Positions 55,743 to 64,000 of a stretch of 64,000 nucleotides of DNA are shown piece by piece. The stretch comes from Siphonodentalium dalli (lineage: Eukaryota > Mollusca > Scaphopoda > Gadilida > Siphonodentaliidae). Both the position numbers and the translations under genes were made by a program. Where the stretch lies: contig CP136061.1 of assembly GCA_032622095.1 (NCBI GenBank), positions 190,780,369-190,844,368 of the forward strand, read 5' to 3'. Below the pieces are notes generated by a model that did no database searches, had not been told where the DNA came from, and worked only from the letters and a program-made list of their open reading frames with translations. The first letter of the stretch is position 1; each line of letters begins with the position of its first letter.

Positions 55743-58142
55743 GTTACCCGGGCTTGGCAAATGTGCGTAATCTTTCTTTGTCATTTAAACCCATGTATTC
55801 CTTATGGAATACAGCGAGCATTGAGACAATTGTCAGAAAATCCGGTGCGCTATCTTTCTGCAGCAGTAACACACGGTCGGGCCCACCATCTTCTGCTTCT
55901 CTTACACACAACTGGTGCCGACGCCACATAGATCAAATCGCTTTGGTCTGCTGATAGTTGATTCGTTATTTTTGTCTGGCCTAAACTGACACGACTCATA
56001 GTGAATTGTAAATTACCAGAGTACTGATGGGCGCACGTTCACTATCAGTAATCCGCGACACGTGACTTCACACAGATCTGTGTACAGATCTACACCAATG
56101 TGAACCTACCCTGAATGAAAAAGAGAGTACATATGCACATACCTCTATATTGCGAAACTATAACTTATAGCGTCGACTACCGCCCTTGTTGAATGGATTA
56201 AGCGACAGCCAGCGCAACACGCCCACCGTTGAGGGTTTTAGAACAACATTGATCACTGACATGCCTAAGCCCTTGTATGTGTGTATATCGTATTCCCACA
56301 ACAGTCCGATATATCACACACGAGTATACGTACAGCCTACAGGCTGAAGTAACTTGAATTACCACATAAAATCAACTACGATATAACCTGTGGAAATATC
56401 GAAACACCTGAACATGTTCTTCTTTATTGACCGTTCTTGCAGCTTATATGCGGGCTCATCTCCATGATATGGCGCCGATCGAGTCTAATCAGCATGATGA
56501 TGTGGTATAAAGATGTCAAAAGTGCAGCGCCATGCGAGTCACGAATGGGGGAGGGGCACCAAAACCTGATAAAAATATGTTTAGCGCCAATGTCTACCAA
56601 ATTCATATATACACGTTCTTCTCCAATGCTACGAGGAATTAAAACACGTGGGTTGAAGACGCCACATTTGGTGCCGCTTGGGTCAGGGATGGAGATGAGA
56701 AGGACACAAGCAATGACAATGTTATAGTCGCCGATATTCACCAAAGTTATATATATATATATAGTCATCTCCACAATTCGTTCAAAGGAGTTTTTGGCGT
56801 TCAAACTACACGATCTCGAAAATGGTGATCGAATTAAGTAACTTGAACAATTATATCTTCTCAACTGTCATATTTATATGGGGGCGGGAATCAGGGCATC
56901 CATGTAGGCCATTTCGTGCGCTAGGAATAACAGATACATATAAGAAAGCATTAACAGTATCATTCTATTTAAGAGATACATATATTCTTGCAAAATGAGG
57001 GACCTTGAACCGTCAGAGGATGTCATATTAGAATGGCTCACGTATATATTATAAAACAATTTAGTCTGTCCCACTAAAGATATTTTCCACAAAAAAGGAT
57101 ATCAATTTTGTCAAGAGAGATGGAAAAGTATAGAATTAAGGCCTGTTCAAAAACGTCTGAAGTACGCGCAGTTATAAATAAATAAATAAATAAATAAATA
57201 CTTCTTTATTGGTGGTTATTATAAAACACCAAAGCCAAATTCTGGACAAATTCTGCGCACCATTTGCCGATTTTCTTTATACTGTTATCAGTGGTGCAAC
57301 GATGACGATATTTTCCTACGTGTAACGTTTGTCACCCGTCATTTTTGACGGGCAATCTCCCATTATATAGATTTCATAAAAAGCGTGACGCTTTCTGACT
57401 GAAACCACACTATAACAATTCACTTGCATACGTTTCAATTAAATATCCGTTTTCTAATGTTTCCATGTTAAATTCATTTAAGAACATTACTGACATACAT
57501 ATAACTAATACTAATATTGTAGCAAAGCAATCAGTTTCAACTATCATATCACACTATATAGACGGTAAATCAATCCGCCTCTTCTGAAAATTGTCGGTGT
57601 TGGGGTTAGGGTAAGTTCTAGTCTCATTGCAAGATCAATTGATAACAGTCCCATCAGTGTCGTACAAAATTAACGATTTTTTTACAATAATTGCTTGACT
57701 TTTTTTCAATGCAGCACCCAGTATAATTTATTTAATCATATTATGTTTGGGCAATACATAATTGACATATTTAGCTCAAAAGAGATATCTATGTCAGACA
57801 TATTTAGTTTGCTATTATTTTACTATTTCGTGATATCGTATTTTGAACCAGTTTTTCCGCGAAAAATGTTGCCACATCGAAAAGGTGTTGTACAATGCCA
57901 TTATCAGGTACCTTTTGTGATACTGATTAGAAATAAATCGGAAGCACGTCATTTTGCTTCAGTGCCATGCTGACTTCAAAATGGCTGTGCATGCAACGGC
58001 ATGTGCCGTCTCCTATTTCCGAAGCAAACAGTGAAAACATGAATATAACTATAATAATAGATGGATATAACTATAATAGTTTAATTAGTATAGTTGAATC
58101 CAGGATGTGCCAGACCTGTAAACCTATAACATAATAACAAAC

Positions 58143-58262
58143 CTCGTGATAAGCACCACATTCGGCCCATTCGTCGTAACAAGAGACCACATCCATGTGG
58201 GTTACATCTTTCTTGAACAGCCGCTGTAAGTACTTTTCATTGGCCGCAATATTCTCCTCCAT
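58143..58262 (-). CDS. METTL27: METTL27-like exon 1, copy 1 (nearest to exon 2)
   Basis: ATG at 58262, forty codons: MEENIAANEKYLQRLFKKDV, THMDVVSCYDEWAECGAYHE, ending at donor CACGAG|GTTTGT in phase 0, which joins exon 2 in frame. VVSCYDEWAE is the family's N-terminal YD.WA motif. A cysteine-rich, slightly unusual AECGAYHE replaces the more common tyrosine/aspartate pattern. A TATA-like box lies 88 bp upstream of the ATG. Two further copies lie upstream at 60850-60969 and 63547-63666. Confidence 0.88.
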
Positions 58263-58343
58263 ATTTGTTATTTAAGAATAAGAAATTTTCTAAAATTACT
58301 CTGCGCACTGTCGCATGTGAAGTGATCTGTTTGTGTCTGGGTG

Positions 58344-58350
58344 TTATATA
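58344..58350 (-). promoter_or_regulatory. METTL27: TATA-like box of exon 1, copy 1
   Basis: TATATAA on the minus strand within GTCTTATATAACACCC, 82-88 bp upstream of the ATG. The identical spacing recurs in copies 2 (61051-61057) and 3 (63748-63754). A start site about 30 bp downstream would give a 5' UTR of roughly 55 nt. Confidence 0.5.
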
Positions 58351-60849
58351 AGACAGTAGTACGGTAGGTGTCGGCGGCCAGAAATAAAAACATATACGTG
58401 CAGAATAGCATAATTATCATAATGTTCACCGAGTCCTGTTACCCGGGCTTGGCAAATGTGCGTAATCTTTCTTTGTCATTTCAACCCATGTATTCCTTAT
58501 GGAATACAGCGAGCATTGAGACAATTGTCAGAAAATCCGGTGCGCTATCTTTCTGCAGCAGTAACACACGGTCGGGCCCACCATCTTCTGCTTCTCTTAC
58601 ACATATACGTGCACAACTGGTGCCGACGCCACATAGATCAAATCGCTTTGGTCTGCTGATAGTTGATTCGTTATTTTTGTCTGGCCTAAACTGACACGAC
58701 TCATAGTGAATTGTAAATTACCAGAGTACTGATGGGCGCACGTTCACTATCAGTAATCCGCGACACGTGACTTCACACAGATCTGTGTACAGATCTACAC
58801 CAATGTGAACCTACCCTGAATGAAAAAGAGAGTACATATGCACATACCTCTATATTGCGAAACTATAACTTATAGCGTCGACTACCGCCCTTGTTGAATG
58901 GATTAAGCGACAGCCAGCGCAACACGCCCACCGTTGAGGGTTTTAGAACAACATTGATCACTGACATGCCTAAGCCCTTGTATGTGTGTATATCGTATTC
59001 CCACAACAGTCAGATATATCACACACGAGTATACGTACAGCCTACAGGCTGAAGTAACTTGAATTACCACATAAAATCAACTACGATATAACCTGTGGAA
59101 ATATCGAAACACCTGAACATGTTCTTCTTTATTGACCGTTCTTGCAGCTTATATGCGGGCTCATCTCCATGATATGGCGCCGATCGAGTCTAATCAGCAT
59201 GATGATGTGGTATAAAGATGTCAAAAGTGCAGCGCCATGCGAGTCACGAATGGGGGAGGGGCACCAAAACCTGATACAAATATGTTTAGCGCCAATGTCT
59301 ACCAAATTCATATATACACGTTCTTCTCCAATGCTATACGAGGAATTAAAACACGTGGGTTGAAGACGCCACATTTGGTGCCGCTTGGGTCAGGGATGGA
59401 GATGAGAAGGACACAAGCAATGACAATGTTATAGTCGCCGATATTCACCAAAGTTATATATATATATATAGTCATCTCCACAATTCGTTCAAAGGAGTTT
59501 TTGGCGTTCGAACTACACGATCTCGAAAATGGTGATCGAATTAAGTAACTTGAACAATTATATCTTCTCAACTGTCATATTTATATGGGGGCGGGAATCA
59601 GGGCATCCATGTAGGCCATTTCGTGCGCTAGGAATAACAGATACATATAAGAAAGCATTAACAGTATCATTCTATTTAAGAGATACATATATTCTTGCAA
59701 AATGAGGGACCTTGAACCGTCAGAGGATGTCATATTAGAATGGCTCACGTATATATTATAAAACAATTTAGTCTGTCCCACTAAAGATATTTTCCACAAA
59801 AAAGGATATCAATTTTGTCAAGAGAGATGGAAAAGTATAGAATTAAGGCCTGTTCAAAAACGTCTGAAGTACGCGCAGTTATAAATAAATAAATAAATAA
59901 ATAAATACTTCTTTATTGGTGGTTATTATAAAACACCAAAGCCAAATTCTGGACAAATTCTGCGCACCATTTGCCGACTTTCTTTATACTGTTATCAGTG
60001 GTGCAACGATGACGATATTTTCCTACGTGTAACGTTTGTCACCCGTCATTTTTGACGGGCAATCTCCCATTATATAGATTTCATAAAAAGCGTGACGCTT
60101 TCTGACTGAAACCACACTATAACAATTCACTTGCATACGTTTCAATTAAATATCCGTTTTCTAATGTTTCCATGTTAAATTCATTTAAGAACATTACTGA
60201 CATACATATAACTAATACTAATATTGTAGCAAAGCAATCAGTTTCAACTATCATATCACACTATATAGACGGTAAATCAATCCGCCTCTTCTGAAAATTG
60301 TCGGTGTTGGGGTTAGGGTAAGTTCTAGTCTCATTGCAAGATCAATTGATAACAGTCCCATCAGTGTCGTACAAAATTAACGATTTTTTTACAATAATTG
60401 CTTGACTTTTTTTCAATGCAGCACCCAGTATAATTTATTTAATCATATTATGTTTGGGCAATACATAATTGACATATTTAGCTCAAAAGAGATATCTATG
60501 TCAGACATATTTAGTTTGCTATTATTTTACTATTTCGTGATATCGTATTTTGAACCAGTTTTTCCGCGAAAAATGTTGCCACATCGAAAAGGTGTTGTAC
60601 AATGCCATTATCAGGTACCTTTTGTGATACTGATTAGAAATAAATCGGAAGCACGTCATTTTGCTTCAGTGCCATGCTGACTTCAAAATGGCTGTGCATG
60701 CAACGGCATGTGCCGTCTCCTATTTCCGAAGCAAACAGTGAAAACATGAATATAACTATAATAATAGATGGATATAACTATAATAGTTTAATTAGTATAG
60801 TTGAATCCAGGATGTGCCAGACCTGTAAACCTATAACATAATAACAAAC

Positions 60850-60969
60850 CTCGTGATAAGCACCACATTCGGCCCATTCGTCGTAACAAGAGACCACATC
60901 CATGTGGGTTACATCTTTCTTGAACAGCCGCTGTAAGTACTTTTCATTGGCCGCAATATTCTCCTCCAT
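60850..60969 (-). CDS. METTL27: METTL27-like exon 1, copy 2
   Basis: Encodes the same forty residues as copy 1 with the same donor. It could act as an alternative first exon spliced over about 5.9 kb to exon 2, with copy 1 skipped, or be silent. Confidence 0.8.
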
Positions 60970-61050
60970 ATTTGTTATTTAAGAATAAGAAATTTTCTAA
61001 AATTACTCTGCGCACTGTCGCATGTGAAGTGATCTGTTTGTGTCTGGGTG

Positions 61051-61057
61051 TTATATA
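61051..61057 (-). promoter_or_regulatory. METTL27: TATA-like box of exon 1, copy 2
   Basis: Same sequence and spacing to the ATG as in copy 1. Confidence 0.5.
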
Positions 61058-63546
61058 AGACAGTAGTACGGTAGGTGTCGGCGGCCAGAAATAAAAACAT
61101 ATACGTGCAGAATAGCATAATTATCATAATGTTCACCGAGTCCTGTTACCCGGGCTTGGCAAATGTGCGTAATCTTTCTTTGTCATTTCAACCCATGTAT
61201 TCCTTATGGAATACAGCGAGCATTGAGACAATTGTCAGAAAATCCGGTGCGCTATCTTTCTGCAGCAGTAACACACGGTCGGGCCCACCATCTTCTGCTT
61301 CTCTTACACACAACTGGTGCCGACGCCACATAGATCAAATCGCTTTGGTCTGCTGATAGTTGATTCGTTATTTTTGTCTGGCCTAAACTGACACGACTCA
61401 TAGTGAATTGTAAATTACCAGAGTACTGATGGGCGCACGTTCACTATCAGTAATCCGCGACACGTGACTTCACACAGATCTGTGTACAGATCTACACCAA
61501 TGTGAACCTACCCTGAATGAAAAAGAGAGTACATATGCACATACCTCTATATTGCGAAACTATAACTTATAGCGTCGACTACCGCCCTTGTTGAATGGAT
61601 TAAGCGACAGCCAGCGCAACACGCCCACCGTTGAGGGTTTTAGAACAACATTGATCACTGACATGCCTAAGCCCTTGTATGTGTGTATATCGTATTCCCA
61701 CAACAGTCAGATATATCACACACGAGTATACGTACAGCCTACAGGCTGAAGTAACTTGAATTACCACATAAAATCAACTACGATATAACCTGTGGAAATA
61801 TCGAAACACCTGAACATGTTCTTCTTTATTGACCGTTCTTGCAGCTTATATGCGGGCTCATCTCCATGATATGGCGCCGATCGAGTCTAATCAGCATGAT
61901 GATGTGGTATAAAGATGTCAAAAGTGCAGCGCCATGCGAGTCACGAATGGGGGAGGGGCACCAAAACCTGATACAAATATGTTTAGCGCCAATGTCTACC
62001 AAATTCATATATACACGTTCTTCTCCAATGCTATACGAGGAATTAAAACACGTGGGTTGAAGACGCCACATTTGGTGCCGCTTGGGTCAGGGATGGAGAT
62101 GAGAAGGACACAAGCAATGACAATGTTATAGTCGCCGATATTCACCAAAGTTATATATATATATATAGTCATCTCCACAATTCGTTGAAAGGAGTTTTTG
62201 GCGTTCGAACTACACGATCTCGAAAATGGTGATCGAATTAAGTAACTTGAACAATTATATCTTCTCAACTGTCATATTTATATGGGGGCGGGAATCAGGG
62301 CATCCATGTAGGCCATTTCGTGTGCTAGGAATAACAGATACATATAAGAAAGCATTAACAGTATCATTCTATTTAAGAGATACATATATTCTTGCAAAAT
62401 GAGGGACCTTGAACCGTCAGAGGATGTCATATTAGAATGGCTCACGTATATATTATAAAACAATTTAGTCTGTCCCACTAAAGATATTTTCCACAAAAAA
62501 GGATATCAATTTTGTCAAGAGAGATGGAAAAGTATAGAATTAAGGCCTGTTCAAAAACGTCTGAAGTACGCGCAGTTATAAATAAATAAATAAATAAATA
62601 AATACTTCTTTATTGGTGGTTATTATAAAACACCAAAGCCAAATTCTGGACAAATTCTGCGCACCATTTGCCGACTTTCTTTATACTGTTATCAGTGGTG
62701 CAACGATGACGATATTTTCCTACGTGTAACGTTTGTCACCCGTCATTTTTGACGGGCAATCTCCCATTATATAGATTTCATAAAAAGCGTGACGCTTTCT
62801 GACTGAAACCACACTATAACAATTCACTTGCATACGTTTCAATTAAATATCCGTTTTCTAATGTTTCCATGTTAAATTCATTTAAGAACATTACTGACAT
62901 ACATATAACTAATACTAATATTGTAGCAAAGCAATCAGTTTCAACTATCATATCACACTATATAGACGGTAAATCAATCCGCCTCTTCTGAAAATTGTCG
63001 GTGTTGGGGTTAGGGTAAGTTCTAGTCTCATTGCAAGATCAATTGATAACAGTCCCATCAGTGTCGTACAAAATTAACGATTTTTTTACAATAATTGCTT
63101 GACTTTTTTTCAATGCAGCACCCAGTATCATTTATTTAATCATATTATGTTTGGGCAATACATAATTGACATATTTAGCTCAAAAGAGATATCTATGTCA
63201 GACATATTTAGTTTGCTATTATTTTACTATTTCGTGATATCGTATTTTGAACCAGTTTTTCCGCGAAAAATGTTGCCACATCGAAAAGGTGTTGTACAAT
63301 GCCATTATCAGGTACCTTTTGTGATACTGATTAGAAATAAATCGGAAGCACGTCAGTTTGCTTCAGTGCCATGCTGACTTCAAAATGGCTGTGCATGCAA
63401 CGGCATGTGCCGTCTCCTATTTCCGAAGCAAACAGTGAAAACATGAATATAACTATAATAATAGATGGATATAACTATAATAGTTTAATTAGTATAGTTG
63501 AATCCAGGATGTGCCAGACCTGTAAACCTATAACATAATAACAAAC

Positions 63547-63666
63547 CTCGTGATAAGCACCACATTCGGCCCATTCGTCGTAACAAGAGACCACATGCAT
63601 GTGGGTTACATCTTTCTTGAACAGCCGCTGTAAGTACTTTTCATTGGCCGCAATATTCTCCTCCAT
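63547..63666 (-). CDS. METTL27: METTL27-like exon 1, copy 3
   Basis: Identical to the other copies except aspartate-24 to histidine (THMHVV), from a C-to-G change in plus-strand ATCCATG. Donor and start codon are preserved. As the copy with the ancestral upstream flank it may be the original promoter-exon. Confidence 0.8.
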
Positions 63667-63747
63667 ATTTGTTATTTAAGAATAAGAAATTTTCTAAAAT
63701 TACTCTGCGCACTGTCGCATGTGAAGTGATCTGTTTGTGTCTAGGTG

Positions 63748-63754
63748 TTATATA
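63748..63754 (-). promoter_or_regulatory. METTL27: TATA-like box of exon 1, copy 3
   Basis: Same sequence and spacing to the ATG as in copies 1 and 2. Confidence 0.5.
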
Positions 63755-63841
63755 AGACAGTAGTACGGTAGGTGTCGGGGCCAGAAATAAAAACATATAC
63801 GTGCAGAATAGCATAATTATCATAATGTTCACCGAGTCCTG

Positions 63842-64000
63842 GTTAGGTCATGTACCCACTGGCGATGAACCAGCCGCATGCATGGTTGGTTGGCAATACC
63901 ACTCACAGCGCGTTAACATGGAGCTGCAAGACTATAATGGTGTCGTTTAAAGAAAGTTTTAGAAACCAAAGCGTCGCCATCCGAGCCAGGAACGGGAAAT
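63842..64000. other. Unique flank right of the triplication
   Basis: The end of the window. GTCGTTTAAAGAAAG..GAAACCAAAG and CCGAGCCAGGAACGGG recall the degenerate repeat seen at 31150-31500. Confidence 0.4.

Larger units (their letters stand above)
55743..58437 (-). repeat. METTL27: 2.7-kb tandem triplication, copy 1
   Basis: Unit starts GTTACCCGGGCTTGGC. It carries METTL27 exon 1, its TATA-like promoter and about 2.4 kb of intron 1. It differs from copies 2 and 3 at shared sites (TTTAAACCC versus TTTCAACCC, CAGTCCGAT versus CAGTCAGAT, GATAAAAAT versus GATACAAAT, GCTACGAGG versus GCTATACGAGG, CGATTTTCT versus CGACTTTCT), so it branched first. It also contains a TAAA microsatellite (about 57175-57200) and a minus-strand frame KDSAPDFLTIVSMLAVFHKE of unknown meaning at 55744-55929. 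Confidence 0.95.
58438..61144 (-). repeat. METTL27: 2.7-kb tandem triplication, copy 2
   Basis: Nearly identical to copies 1 and 3. An 11-bp insertion (ACATATACGTG phrase near 58602-58613) is private to this copy. Confidence 0.95.
61145..63841 (-). repeat. METTL27: 2.7-kb tandem triplication, copy 3
   Basis: The right-hand copy ends at CACCGAGTCCTG (63841), after which unique DNA begins. Only this copy keeps the original upstream flank. It shares most diagnostic bases with copy 2 and has private changes (TTCGTTGAAAGG, TTTCGTGTGC, GCACGTCAGTTTG, CATGCATGTGGG). Confidence 0.95.

Noticed and set aside
56424-56864. 146-codon minus-strand ORF in the triplication
   Set aside because: Rich in low-complexity segments and includes a TA microsatellite. 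In copies 2 and 3 a two-base difference breaks the frame, and no domain is visible.
57600-57620. Telomere-like GGGGTTAGGG
   Set aside because: A single occurrence per triplication unit, not a telomeric array.

Overview
The window is animal nuclear DNA from a marine invertebrate, most likely a mollusc and probably a bivalve. The evidence is: spliced metazoan gene fragments (a MANF terminal exon and METTL27-like exons); AT-rich intergenic DNA; a Ty1/copia element with a gag-pol of the kind found in marine invertebrates; L1/Tx1-like and CR1/Jockey-like LINE pieces; and many minisatellites, fold-back elements and MITEs. There are no prokaryotic operons. The mollusc assignment rests on the style of the repeats and is an inference. 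Boundaries of repeats were read by eye and may be off by several bases.

Region 1-11 kb. Several minus-strand coding remnants lie here: two paralogous N-terminal exons (near 2.9 kb and 6.6 kb), a SWIM zinc-finger fragment of the YqaJ-associated type, a broken proline-rich TatD-type nuclease, and a broken zinc-finger ORF with acidic STSS repeats. On the plus strand the last exon of MANF ends at 11,132, with a CxxC motif and an ER-retention-like RQEL tail.

Region 11-33 kb. No gene is recognisable. It holds dispersed repeats (families A, B and C), palindromic MITEs, a tandem repeat containing a tRNA-like (SINE) box A/B module, a fold-back element with tandem-repeat arms and a 9-bp target duplication, several minisatellites and a LINE tail.

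Region 33-48 kb. A 5'-truncated L1/Tx1-like LINE is followed by a structurally complete Ty1/copia element on the minus strand (37,831-42,492), with two LTRs, primer-binding site, polypurine tract and probable target duplication. It interrupts a copy of repeat family A. Next come a MITE, a 2-kb minisatellite of 22-bp units with a palindromic core, and another LINE C-terminal fragment.

Region 48-64 kb. The minus strand carries the 5' part of a METTL27-like methyltransferase gene: exon 3 (49,841-49,976), exon 2 (54,865-54,993) and exon 1, all joined in phase 0. Exon 1 and its TATA-containing promoter are present three times in a near-identical 2.7-kb tandem triplication (55,743-63,841). Exon 3 runs directly into a 27-bp minisatellite (48,510-49,860). 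On the transcribed strand its units carry a consensus-like 5' splice site (CCAG|GTAAGA or CCAG|GTAGGT), as if the exon-3 donor itself had been amplified. This pairing of triplicated first exons with an array of in-phase donors is the most unusual feature of the window. The later METTL27 exons were not found.
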